From: Clostridium_AT stratigraminis | GTDB taxonomy: Bacteria > Bacillota > Clostridia > Clostridiales > Clostridiaceae | Assembly: GCF_045310675.1 (NCBI RefSeq) | Contig: NZ_JBJHZZ010000006.1 | Span: forward strand, 1-64,000 | Reading direction: 5' to 3' | DNA length: 64,000 bases | Part shown: piece by piece, positions 44,452 to 53,481 of the stretch | Position numbering within the stretch: the stretch's first letter is position 1 | Layout: each line of letters begins with the position of its first letter | Position numbers and translations under genes: made by a program | Notes under the pieces: model-generated | Told to the model about the DNA's origin: nothing | Seen by the model: the letters and a program-made list of their open reading frames with translations, nothing else | Databases searched by the model: none

Positions 44452-45864
44452 CTACCCTACCTTTATATCTAAAGTTTTAAGTATTTCTAGAACTGCATCT
44501 TTATCTAATCTAGTTTCTTCACTTAGATAGTCTAAGTCACAGCTCCCTATTTCAGTAACGCCTTTATTTTTAACTGCATTTGAAATATAGGATTTTCTTG
44601 TATTGCCTAAGTCTATTTCCTTTGCAGTAAGCTTTGAAGGATGACTTGGCAGTATTATATTCTTTCCTGGAATCTCTTCTTCTGGATTTCCTACTTTTAT
44701 TTCCACACCATTTTTCTTTGCAAAGCTAAGCTGTGGAATTATGTGCTTTCCAGCTCCTGTATACTCTGTTTCTTGAACTACCAATATTTGGTCATCTTCC
44801 ATTTCCTGGGCAATAACAAAGGCAGCTGCTAAGGAAGTATTTCCCGCTGGTCCTCTTTCAAGTCCTTCTAACTGGGCTAATAGCTCAGTCATATAAAAAA
44901 CCTGGCCTTGAGGAATAGTCACATATCTGTCTAAGTATCTAAGAGGTCTAGCAGCACTTCTAGGTACATCTGATCTATCTGGGTTTGTCATAAACGGAAT
45001 TCCAAAGCCTGTGTGTCCAGTGGTAAAGGATTTTCTATTAAAATCAATATCTGAAGCCATATGAAGTCCGCTTAAATCAACTGATGCTCCAATAATCTTT
45101 GTATCTACAGCACCTGCTTTTAATAAGCCTCTTGCTGTACCAGTTACATTTCCACCCCCGGCATTAGTTATAACAACAGCATCTGGATCTTTTCCAAAGC
45201 GTTCCCTGCAGTTAGTTGCTATTTCATAGCCTAAGGTTTCAACTCCTGCTATTCCGTTAATGGAATATAGTGAGGCATTATAAAACCCAGTTTCATCTAG
45301 TGCCTTTAAGTAGGTATAAAATAACTCTGGACCTACTGTAAGTCTTAAAACCTCAGCTCCTAAGCACTCACATTTTCTTGTCTTTTCAAGTATTTCCGGC
45401 TGACCTATCTTTTTTGAATCATAGCATTCCTGTACAATTAGGCTCTTAAGTCCCCTCATTGCCGCTTGTGATGCCACAGCTGAGCCGTAGTTTCCTGAGG
45501 TTGCTGATGCAACTCCTGTGTAGCCTCTTTTCTTAGCATCATAAACTGCTACTGATGCTCTTCTGTCCTTAAAGCTCCCAGATGGATTTGCGCTTTCATC
45601 CTTAATAAAGATTCTTGCTGCCTTTCCTGTTTTAGAAACCTTTCTAGCTAGCTCTGTAATATTCTTTAGTTCAAGGAGAGGAGTATTTCCTACTCCAACC
45701 TCCTCTTGTATTTTCATAATATCCTGCAGTGTGTAGCCTTCTTCTCTCATCATCTTCTCATAATCAAAGGATAATTTGCCCTTTTCATATTTTGAGTAAT
45801 CTACACCTACAGATTTAAGCATTATCTCGCCTTTTCTAGCCATCATCTCTTCATACTTAGTCAT
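44452..45864 (-). CDS. ortB: 2-amino-4-oxopentanoate thiolase beta subunit
   Basis: About 470 residues of the tryptophan-synthase-beta PLP family: DESANPSGSFKDRRA carries the Schiff-base lysine, and NAGGGNVTG binds the phosphate. With OrtA it cleaves 2-amino-4-oxopentanoate with CoA to alanine and acetyl-CoA. ATG 45864 follows AAGGGGTG; GTG 45873 is too close. It overlaps the ortA end. Confidence 0.94.
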   Translation of the reverse strand: MTKYEEMMARKGEIMLKSVGVDYSKYEKGKLSFDYEKMMREEGYTLQDIMKIQEEVGVGNTPLLELKNITELARKVSKTGKAARIFIKDESANPSGSFKDRRASVAVYDAKKRGYTGVASATSGNYGSAVASQAAMRGLKSLIVQECYDSKKIGQPEILEKTRKCECLGAEVLRLTVGPELFYTYLKALDETGFYNASLYSINGIAGVETLGYEIATNCRERFGKDPDAVVITNAGGGNVTGTARGLLKAGAVDTKIIGASVDLSGLHMASDIDFNRKSFTTGHTGFGIPFMTNPDRSDVPRSAARPLRYLDRYVTIPQGQVFYMTELLAQLEGLERGPAGNTSLAAAFVIAQEMEDDQILVVQETEYTGAGKHIIPQLSFAKKNGVEIKVGNPEEEIPGKNIILPSHPSKLTAKEIDLGNTRKSYISNAVKNKGVTEIGSCDLDYLSEETRLDKDAVLEILKTLDIKVG

Positions 45865-46159
45865 TTTTCTCACCCCTTAGTATAGCCTTGGCCTGCGCAC
45901 CTATATAAAGTATTTCAGGCACAAATTCGCCAAAGTCATGAGTGTAGGAAGGATTAAGTTCAGTTATTATACCTTCAACTTTTCGTCCATTAACTGTAAC
46001 TATCTTTCCTAACTTTCCCATATCACTAGCTTCCTCTAAAAAGCCCTTTGCCCAAAGCATAAGAGGTGTATTTTTAGTTTCTTCAGGAATATTAGAAGCT
46101 CTCTCTTCTGAGCTTAATACCTGTCTTTCAACTTCTACATAGCTTCCTTTACTTAGCAT
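45857..46159 (-). CDS. ortA: 2-amino-4-oxopentanoate thiolase alpha subunit
   Basis: 100 residues of the OrtA type (MLWAKGFLEEASDMGK, VTVNGRKVEGIITELNPSY, HDFGEFVPE). It is the small partner of OrtB. It lies 15 bp after ord and overlaps ortB by 8 bp. Confidence 0.92.
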   Translation of the reverse strand: MLSKGSYVEVERQVLSSEERASNIPEETKNTPLMLWAKGFLEEASDMGKLGKIVTVNGRKVEGIITELNPSYTHDFGEFVPEILYIGAQAKAILRGEKND

Positions 46160-46174
46160 AGTATTTCGCCATCC

Positions 46175-47221
46175 TTATTTATAATATTTTACTGCCTCTG
46201 CAAAGCTGTTTTCTATAGCATGAGGTAATGGCATATCTAACATTGTCTTAAGTCCTGGTCTTGAAGCTATAACCTGAGGAATCATATTTACAGCAACTGC
46301 CATAGTTCCAATTCCGCCAGGAACTTCAGGCTTAATTGAAAGATGTAAATCTGGATCTCCTTTAATATCTATGTAGTCTCCAGTATCTACTCCTTCGCTT
46401 TGTGGGTGAATTTGTTGTGGATGCTCAAGTGTAATAACAGCCTTACCATCCTTCATTCCATAACCAATATGTGCGCAGCCTGCAACCATTCCTGGTTCAA
46501 CTTTAACATATGGTGTTTCTCTATGAGTATTTGATATTATTGGTTCACGAGTTTCTACTATTTCATCAATTTCAATTCCAAGTGCCTTAGCAACCATTGG
46601 TATTGATTGTTGGAAGCCTACATGTCCTACTATTGATCCGTCCTTAAGTCCCTTTTCAAACTCTTCAGGTGTAGTTCCAACGCCTTGAGTCCTCATAACT
46701 GTTGTTCCAAATGGTGATAAGTCATTTACTCTAGAAGCACTAATTGAAGTAACTTTTCTGCATGCTGCTGATAATGTTACTATTAATGTATCTAATACGA
46801 AACCAGGGTTTACTCCTGTTCCAAGGATTGTAACTCCATTTTCCTTAGCTAGTCTATCCATATCCTCAGAAAGCTCTTTAGCAACTACAAAAGGATAGGA
46901 CATTTCTTCAGCTATTGTAATAACATTAATTTTGTTTTCTACTATAGTCTTAATATATGGATATACATTTTTAACAAAGGAATCTATAGCTAGTATAACG
47001 ATATCTGCCTTTGTTTCACTTATAGTTTTATTAAAGTCTCCGCTAACTATAGTTCCAACCTTTTTATCTATAGCTAAAACTTCTCCTAAATCCTTGCCTA
47101 TTTTTCCTTCATAGCTGTCAATGGCACCTACTATTTCAATTCCTTTTTTGTCTAGAATCATTCTTGCCATTCCGCTTCCCATAGCCCCAAGTCCGCACAT
47201 TATTACTCTTACGTTTTCCAT
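46175..47221 (-). CDS. ord: 2,4-diaminopentanoate dehydrogenase
   Basis: 348 residues with an N-terminal Rossmann fold (MCGLGAMGSGMARMIL) as in dihydrodipicolinate-reductase-like dehydrogenases, then GVNPGFVLDTL. It oxidatively deaminates 2,4-diaminopentanoate to 2-amino-4-oxopentanoate with NAD(P)+. It is the first gene of the operon, with a sigma-54 promoter 53-68 bp upstream. Confidence 0.93.
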   Translation of the reverse strand: MENVRVIMCGLGAMGSGMARMILDKKGIEIVGAIDSYEGKIGKDLGEVLAIDKKVGTIVSGDFNKTISETKADIVILAIDSFVKNVYPYIKTIVENKINVITIAEEMSYPFVVAKELSEDMDRLAKENGVTILGTGVNPGFVLDTLIVTLSAACRKVTSISASRVNDLSPFGTTVMRTQGVGTTPEEFEKGLKDGSIVGHVGFQQSIPMVAKALGIEIDEIVETREPIISNTHRETPYVKVEPGMVAGCAHIGYGMKDGKAVITLEHPQQIHPQSEGVDTGDYIDIKGDPDLHLSIKPEVPGGIGTMAVAVNMIPQVIASRPGLKTMLDMPLPHAIENSFAEAVKYYK

Positions 47222-47273
47222 TAATAAATCCCCCTTAATAAAATTTGAAAATTTTTCTTACAAAATAATATAT

Positions 47274-47289
47274 AGCAAAATTCATGCCA
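47274..47289 (-). promoter_or_regulatory. Sigma-54 (-24/-12) promoter of the ornithine operon
   Basis: The minus strand reads TGGCATGAATTTTGCT, matching TGGCAC-N5-TTGCW except for the C of the -24 box. It lies upstream of ord and downstream of the gene for a sigma-54 activator. Confidence 0.88.
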
Positions 47290-47420
47290 ACTTAATTTTC
47301 TTATTTTTATTAAAGCCACATTAAAAAAATACAAAAAAAATATAACAAGCATGAATAAATTACTCAATCTTGTTATATTTATACACATTTTAAATTGCTT
47401 TAAGTAAAGGTTTTCATTTA

Positions 47421-47438
47421 CTGCAAATATTTTTGCAG
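47421..47438. promoter_or_regulatory. Activator-site palindrome 1
   Basis: An 18-bp perfect palindrome CTGCAAA-TATT-TTTGCAG, about 130 bp upstream of the -24 box. It is a candidate enhancer for the sigma-54 activator. Confidence 0.7.
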
Positions 47439-47506
47439 CACTTTAGAAACCTCCGATTTAGTCGAATTATCTGAATCTTATACATTTGTCAAACAACTTT
47501 AAATTA

Positions 47507-47524
47507 CTGCAAATTATTTTGCAG
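47507..47524. promoter_or_regulatory. Activator-site palindrome 2
   Basis: CTGCAAATTATTTTGCAG, nearly identical to the palindrome 86 bp away at 47421-47438. The spacing is close to eight helical turns, as expected for a looped activator. A separate TGCCG/CGGCA dyad at 47531-47546 overlaps the activator's stop codon. Confidence 0.7.
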
Positions 47525-47538
47525 CTGTACTGCCGAAA

Positions 47539-48912
47539 TTACGGCAATTTGTATTTTTTAATTTTATGCTGCAGGCTTTGCCTAGTAATTTTTAAATATA
47601 ATGCAGCTTTAGTTATGTTATTATTAAATTTATTTAGTGCGTCCTGAATTATTGATCTTTCAAGATCACCTAAATAATCATCCAATCCCTTCTCCAATAA
47701 ATTAAATTCTAAATTATCCAGCTCTAAGCCATTCTTTACTTTTAGTACCCTGCTGTCTAGGTATTCCTTAGTTAAATAAGCCGCATTATCTACCATATTA
47801 ATTGCTGCCTCAATTATGTTTCTAAGTTCTCTAATGTTGCCCGGCCAGGAATATTCCATAAACATACTTCTTACTTCTTCATCAATATCTAAAATATTTT
47901 TATGCAGAAGCTTATTGTACTTTTTAATAAAGTCTTTTACTAATAAATTAATATCCTCTTTTCTCTCCCTTAAAGGAGGAATGTCGATTCTTATAACACT
48001 TAGCCTATAATAAAAATCCTTTCTCAGTTTACCTTCTTTTATAAGCTTTTCCGGCTCTTCATTTAAGGTAGCTATAACTCTAACATCTATATCTATTGGC
48101 ACATTACTTCCTATGGGCATGATGTAGCCTTCCTGCAGCACCCTTAATAGCTTGGATTGTAAGCTAGGCTCTAAGGAATTTATTTCATCTAAAAGAAGAG
48201 TCCCTCCATCTGCTTCTTCAAAGATTCCCTTTTTATTTTCAGCACCAGTAAAACTGCCTTTAACAGTTCCAAAGAGCATGCCTTCAAGAAGACTACTGGG
48301 TATTGCAGCACAATTTATAGCTATAAAGGGTTTCTCCTTTCTTATTCCGTCATAATGTATGCTTTGGGCAAAGAGCTCTTTCCCGCAGCCTGTTTCCCCA
48401 TAAATTAAAACTGAGGAATGAGAAAAGCTTGCTCTTTTGGCTTTGTTTATTGCTGCTTTTAATTGGCTGCTTTCTCCAATAATATCTTTAAAGGTATAAT
48501 ACTTAGTATTATTTTCATTAATTGCCTGAAGCTTTATAATCTTTTCATTTAGTTCCTTAAGCTGAGTTAAGTCCTTTGAGATTTCAATAGCTGCTAAAAC
48601 CTTATTGTCATGAGTTACAGGAATGGTATTGTTTATTGTAACTATATCCTTACCGTGAAAGCTGCTGTAGTGCTGAATAATGTCTACATATTTTTCACCG
48701 GTTTTAAGGGCATTCATTAAGGTTGAAGAATCCTCCTCCACACCATTTAAGTACTCAGTTACCCTTTTTCCTAAAACTTCATTAATATTAAAACCTTCAA
48801 CCCTGCTCATGGCCTCGTTATAATAGATGGTTTTTCCATCAATATCTAAAACTTGTACACCCACATCTAAATTTTCAAGAAGACATTTTAATATGTTTTC
48901 TGTATTATTCAT
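47539..48912 (-). CDS. Sigma-54-dependent PAS-AAA-Fis activator of ornithine degradation
   Basis: 457 residues: an N-terminal PAS domain (1-120) for an unknown signal, an AAA+ core with Walker A GETGCGKE and the sigma-54 contact loop GSFTGA, Walker B GGTLLLDEIN, and a C-terminal Fis helix-turn-helix (TKAALYLKITRQSLQHKIKKY). It lies directly upstream of ord on the same strand and, through the two palindromes, very likely activates the ornithine operon. Confidence 0.9.
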   Translation of the reverse strand: MNNTENILKCLLENLDVGVQVLDIDGKTIYYNEAMSRVEGFNINEVLGKRVTEYLNGVEEDSSTLMNALKTGEKYVDIIQHYSSFHGKDIVTINNTIPVTHDNKVLAAIEISKDLTQLKELNEKIIKLQAINENNTKYYTFKDIIGESSQLKAAINKAKRASFSHSSVLIYGETGCGKELFAQSIHYDGIRKEKPFIAINCAAIPSSLLEGMLFGTVKGSFTGAENKKGIFEEADGGTLLLDEINSLEPSLQSKLLRVLQEGYIMPIGSNVPIDIDVRVIATLNEEPEKLIKEGKLRKDFYYRLSVIRIDIPPLRERKEDINLLVKDFIKKYNKLLHKNILDIDEEVRSMFMEYSWPGNIRELRNIIEAAINMVDNAAYLTKEYLDSRVLKVKNGLELDNLEFNLLEKGLDDYLGDLERSIIQDALNKFNNNITKAALYLKITRQSLQHKIKKYKLP

Positions 48913-49314
48913 AAACCCTCCATATGCCTATACCCGTAGTTAATCTTACATTACTTATCCACATTTGCAGCTACCCCATTATGTATATACTGCATCTTAG
49001 GATAATCCTTCTCTATTGATGGCTTTCATATAATAGCCTTCAAGCTCTAGACATTTATCACAATTATAACATTATTAATAAGTAAATTATAAAACTCTTC
49101 TAAATTTTCTGCAATGCTGCACCTTATTTTTAACCAATATTTAATAAGAAGTGGATGAATTTCAATAAATAGATATGATATAATAATCAAGAAAATAAAT
49201 TAGAAACTAAATAATCTACATAAGCTTAATACACTTAAATTTAATCATGGATTCTTTAGTGTACTAGAGTCTTCTGTAAATTTCATGTTATATTTTTTTG
49301 AAGGGATGAATTTA
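48913..49314. other. Gene-free stretch between the activator and the exporter genes
   Basis: AT-rich divergent intergenic region. It must hold the promoters of the activator (minus) and the exporter (plus), but no strong -35/-10 pair or riboswitch fold was identified. Confidence 0.4.
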
Positions 49315-50082
49315 ATGGATATGAATAGAGTAATTCATTTAGCTGCAGAAGCAGGTAAAATAATATTACAAAATGGCGGGGAAACCTATAGAGTAGAAGA
49401 AACCATTAATAGAATCTGTACTGCCTATGGTTTAAAGGATGCCGACAGTTATGTTACTCCTACTGGTATTATGATTTCAGCTACTGATACTGCAGGCATA
49501 ACTACTTCACTAGTTAAAAGAATAAAAAATAGAACAGTTAATTTAGAAAAAATAGCCTTGGTAAACGACATTTCTAGAAGAATAGAGCCTGAAAAGCTTG
49601 AGGTAGATTATGTATTTAGTGAACTTCAAAAAATCTCAGAAAAAAAGAGATACGGAGCTATAACCACTTTGTTTTTTTCTGCCGTAACTACTTCTTTTTT
49701 CACCTTACTCTTTGGAGGAAACTTTTATGATTTCTTAGTTTCCTTTTTTATAGGCATGATACTTGAAACCTTTATAATTTTACTTAGTAAAGTAAGTATT
49801 AATGACTTTATTATAAATGTAATCGGAGGTGCTGTAGCTGCACTATTCGCACTGCTTTCAACAAAAATAGGATTAGCAACTAATGTTGATAAAATCATAA
49901 TTGGGTCTATAATGCTTCTTGTTCCCGGGCTTACCATTACTAATGCAATTAGAGATACTATTGCAGGAGATTTTGTATCTGGCGTTTCCAGAGGTACAGA
50001 CGCATTATTAATTGCTGTTGCCATAGCTGTTGGCTCAGGTACAGTGCTCAAACTATGGTTCACTTATTTCGGAGGGTTTTAA
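49315..50082 (+). CDS. Threonine/serine exporter large subunit (ThrE/DUF1212 N-terminal part)
   Basis: 255 residues. The N-terminal soluble domain (GKIILQNGGETYRVEETINRI, then YVTPTGIMIS) is typical of DUF1212/ThrE, followed by about five membrane segments from residue 110. ATG 49315 follows GAAGGG; the open frame extends 10 codons further without support. The gene works with the next one as a split ThrE exporter. Confidence 0.88.
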   Translation: MDMNRVIHLAAEAGKIILQNGGETYRVEETINRICTAYGLKDADSYVTPTGIMISATDTAGITTSLVKRIKNRTVNLEKIALVNDISRRIEPEKLEVDYVFSELQKISEKKRYGAITTLFFSAVTTSFFTLLFGGNFYDFLVSFFIGMILETFIILLSKVSINDFIINVIGGAVAALFALLSTKIGLATNVDKIIIGSIMLLVPGLTITNAIRDTIAGDFVSGVSRGTDALLIAVAIAVGSGTVLKLWFTYFGGF

Positions 50083-50084
50083 AC

Positions 50085-50534
50085 ATGTTAATTAAATCTA
50101 TATACGCATTACTTGCCACATTAGGCTTTGGTATTTATTTTAATATAAAAGGAAAGAATCTAATATTTGCTTCCGTTGGAGGCGCTGTAACTTGGTTTGT
50201 TTACCTATTGGCTCTTAGTGTAAATGCCTCAGTTATGATTGCACTTTTTCTAGCTTCCTTAACAGCAGGGATTTATTCTGAAATACAGGCACGTTACTTA
50301 AAGGCTCCCGTTACAATATTTTCAATCTGTGCAGTTATTCCACTAGTTCCAGGAGGCGGTATGTATTATACAATGCTTGCATCTGTACAGGGAGATATAA
50401 ATAAGTTTTTAACTACAGGCCTCAATACCTTAGCAAGCGCCGGAGCAATTGCCGTTGGAATCCTAGTTGCTTCAACCATTACAAAGCTGCTTCTTGTTAT
50501 TCAAAAGGCAAGATTAGGTGCTCATACAAAATAA
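50085..50534 (+). CDS. Threonine/serine exporter small subunit (DUF3815)
   Basis: 149 residues with four or five membrane segments and the PLVPGGGMYYTM motif of the ThrE C-terminal part. ATG 50085 comes 3 bp after the previous stop and follows GGAGGG. A strong bidirectional hairpin ends the unit at 50582-50614. Confidence 0.88.
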   Translation: MLIKSIYALLATLGFGIYFNIKGKNLIFASVGGAVTWFVYLLALSVNASVMIALFLASLTAGIYSEIQARYLKAPVTIFSICAVIPLVPGGGMYYTMLASVQGDINKFLTTGLNTLASAGAIAVGILVASTITKLLLVIQKARLGAHTK

Positions 50535-50581
50535 TTTTAAAAATAGGCTCTGTTTAAGAATAGTGCTGATTTTAAATACAA

Positions 50582-50614
50582 TTAGAAAACCCGTCATATA
50601 GACGGGTTTTCTAA
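50582..50614. terminator. Bidirectional terminator after the exporter genes
   Basis: TTAGAAAACCCGTC/GACGGGTTTTCTAA, a perfect 14-bp stem with a 5-base loop. It serves the plus-strand exporter and the convergent minus-strand gene at 50652. Confidence 0.85.
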
Positions 50615-50651
50615 ACAAAATTTCAACACTATTTTTTTACATAGCCTTAAT

Positions 50652-51080
50652 TTATAACATATTCTTTTTTATATTATCCCAATCCCAACGACTTTTAAAT
50701 TTTGCAGAGGCTTCTTTTATTTCTTTTCTTATACTTATAAACAATATGGTTATTATAGATAAACTAACACCTTGAAGTATACCTAATATAGTAATTATAT
50801 GCTCATATTGAAGTTTTTGACCATTTAAATATTCCAACAACTCAATAGAATCCTTGTATAATTCATCGCTAAGATCCATAACTATACCATTCAAATCAAT
50901 ACTATAGAGAATTGATAGACCAGAACTAAATACTAAAACTAGACCTAGTAAAAGAAATAATATATTTTTAAAAGAATTAGTACTTTCTTTAAAGTCAATA
51001 AAATAGTTTTTTATATAAAATATTAATGTAGAAATTAAAATAATAATTTCTATGATTTCTATAACATTAGGTTTTGACAT
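50652..51080 (-). CDS. Hypothetical membrane protein with three transmembrane segments
   Basis: 142 residues. Hydrophobic stretches lie near residues 7-27, 38-60 and 92-115, with a short extracytoplasmic-type loop between the second and third. No family is recognised. It has its own unit between the exporter and the alkaline phosphatase gene; GGGGGAA precedes the start. Confidence 0.6.
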   Translation of the reverse strand: MSKPNVIEIIEIIILISTLIFYIKNYFIDFKESTNSFKNILFLLLGLVLVFSSGLSILYSIDLNGIVMDLSDELYKDSIELLEYLNGQKLQYEHIITILGILQGVSLSIITILFISIRKEIKEASAKFKSRWDWDNIKKNML

Positions 51081-51229
51081 AAAAATTCCCCCTCATAAAT
51101 GAAATTTATCTAGCTACAATAAGTTTGGCCACCCCTTTCAAATTATAACTTAAACAATATACAATATTATAACATCAATAACATTATTTAGCAAATAATT
51201 TCAAAGGCAAGAATCTTTCCAAGTAAAAA

Positions 51230-51256
51230 CCAGCAGTATTTTATCTCTACTGCTGG
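51230..51256 (-). terminator. Terminator of the alkaline phosphatase gene
   Basis: CCAGCAGTA/TACTGCTGG with a 9-base loop and a TTTTTAC tail on the minus strand, 30 bp past the stop. Confidence 0.8.
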
Positions 51257-51285
51257 ACAATGCAAATATTATATATAAGAAAGGA

Positions 51286-52919
51286 TTATTTAATAAGATT
51301 TACTGCCTGAGTAGATACAAAGGAATTCTCAACACTATATCCTGTCTTGGTCTTATTACATACTGTTACACCTTCAAGCTTAATTTCCTTACCATCTAAC
51401 TTTGCTATGTTAGTATATCCAAGAAGTTCAAGCGTCCTATTACCCTTTTTCACTTTAAGCACTGGATTATCTATATCTGATGTATCAATAGTTACATTTG
51501 CACCAACTGCATTAAAGGCTTCCTTTGCATTTACAAAAAGTCTATTTGTTGTTTCATCAAGATTAAGTCCAATAACTCTTGCCATATATTTTCCTACATC
51601 AGTATTTTCAACCACACCTTGAAGTTTTTCTATACCAACAGGAGCATAGTTATATAAAGCAACGTCTCCACCCACGTGTCCGCCGTAAGCCCAGCTTATG
51701 TTAGCTCTATTGCTTACTACCTTATTAACATTTCCTGCCTTAATAATAGCCATTTCATCAGCTGTAAGATTCTCTATTCCATATAAACTTTTTAAAACCT
51801 CTTTAATTTTATTTTCATCTGCTCCAGTTAGTTCAGCCTTAGCCAAATCCAAGGAAGCTTTGGCTGGTTTAAGGTTATCTATGCTCTCTTTAAATGTTAC
51901 ACTTGAGTAATTTGGGTTTATACCTCCTATAATAGGTCCGCCAGTACCATGATCAGCAGAAGATACTACAACTGTATGACCATTTTCTTAGCAAAATCCA
52001 ATGCTACCTTAACAGCATTATCAAATGCTACAATATCACCTGCCATTCCAGCAGGATCATTGGCATGAGCCGCCCAGTCCACCTTGCTTCCTTCAACCAT
52101 GAGAACGAAACCATCCTTATCCTTAGATAAGATATCTATAGCCTTCTTAGTCATTTCTGCAAGAGTTGGCTGAGTTGTATCATTAGTTGTTTGACGATCT
52201 ATATCATATTTTAAATCTGTTGGTGCAAAAGCCCCCCAGAGCTTTGAAGAGTTGGAATTTTCCATATCTGCCTTAGTAGTTACATAATCATATCCAAGAC
52301 TCCTTATTGTTTCTCTTAAGTCCTTTTTATCAGCTCTTTTAATACCAGTTGAAGCATTACCTGCCTCAGGTGAAAGGTAAAGATCTCCACCACCAAGCAT
52401 TACATCTACTCCATTATAAACCTGCTGTTTCATTAGTGAATTATAATTTGCTCTATCTGGATCATGAGCAGTAAAATCTGCAGGAGTGGCATGCATCATT
52501 TCACAGGTAACAACTACGCCTGTAGCTTTGCCATCTAATTTTGCAGCCTCAATCAAAGTTGCTGCTGGCTTGTCATTAGGCATTACCCCAACGTGCTTGT
52601 CATCAGTTTTATAACCTATAGCATAGGCAGTTCCACCAGGTGCAGAATCAGTTATAGGACCTTCATTCCAGTAAGTTCTTGTAAGACCTACTGCAATTTC
52701 ATCCATTGCTAGCGATTCCCCCCCATTATACCACCTAGCTATTGTTGTTGCCTCTATGCTCGTACCATCTGGTAAAAGCATAATAACATTTTTAGCTTTG
52801 CTGCTTGTTGCTTTTACATTAGGTTTGGAATTAAAATTTACAGCTCCAATCACCATAAGTACAACACAGACAAAGGCAATTAAAGACCTTTTCATCTTCA
52901 ATTGATGAATTTTCAGCAT
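51286..52919 (-). pseudogene. phoA: Alkaline phosphatase, broken by a one-base frameshift
   Basis: The first frame (52919-51966, 317 residues) has a signal peptide (RSLIAFVCVVLMVIGA), metal-binding PDG, and the nucleophile serine in TDSAPGGTA. It ends in AKKMVIQL. Adding one A to the run near 51983-51989 restores AKKNGHTVVVVSSADHGTGG and joins the second frame (51852-51286), which holds the C-terminus. The enzyme would be a secreted phosphomonoesterase. The break may be a real mutation or a sequencing error. Confidence 0.85.
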
Positions 52920-53066
52920 TTGGTTTTCCCCCTGTAATTTTATTACTCTAAAATATATGCTTATTTTAAATAAATGATTACAAGGGTGTTATAGATATCT
53001 TGACTCTTAACAGCATACTTCTTTCTTATCATTATCCTTTGATTGCATAAGTTTCCCTAAAAAAAT

Positions 53067-53098
53067 ATACTACATAAGAATCACTTCTTATGTAGTAT
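53067..53098 (-). terminator. Terminator behind the CsoR-family gene
   Basis: A perfect 14-bp stem (53067-53080 with 53085-53098, 4-base loop) followed on the minus strand by TTTTTTT. It probably ends the aspS-csoR transcript. Confidence 0.8.
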
Positions 53099-53182
53099 AA
53101 TATAATCCGTACAAGTCTTATTGTTTCTTCTTTTTCTCCATTATCCCTTATTGAGCAAATCTTGCAGCTTTTATTATGTTTT

Positions 53183-53443
53183 TTACTTTATAAACATCAG
53201 TAGAGAGTCCATAAGATCATCAATTTTGTTTTTTGGAAAGCAGTTTCCTTCAGTACCATCGATGCAGTCTTTTGCAAAGTTTTCTAGCACTATTCCCCCT
53301 ACTTTGTTTAAGGCGGAGCGGATAGCTGCAATCTGAATTAATATATCCTTACAGTTTGCCTCATTATCAATCATCTTTTCAATGCCTTTAACTTGACCTT
53401 CAATTCTTCTTAAGCGGTTCTGGACGTCTTTTTTTGTATCCAT
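53183..53443 (-). CDS. CsoR-family repressor, CstR-like persulfide sensor
   Basis: 86 residues, all-alpha, with RLRRIEGQVKGIEKMI at the start. Cysteines occur at 31 and 60, the positions of the reactive pair in CstR, while the copper-binding His of CsoR is absent (the segment reads VLENFAKDC). This favours sensing of persulfide/sulfane sulfur rather than Cu(I). A further Cys is near 68. No csoA/copZ or sulfurtransferase gene adjoins; aspS lies 38 bp upstream. Confidence 0.85.
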   Translation of the reverse strand: MDTKKDVQNRLRRIEGQVKGIEKMIDNEANCKDILIQIAAIRSALNKVGGIVLENFAKDCIDGTEGNCFPKNKIDDLMDSLLMFIK

Positions 53444-53481
53444 TTATTTCCCTCTTTTTCCTATTCAAATTGAAATTGATA

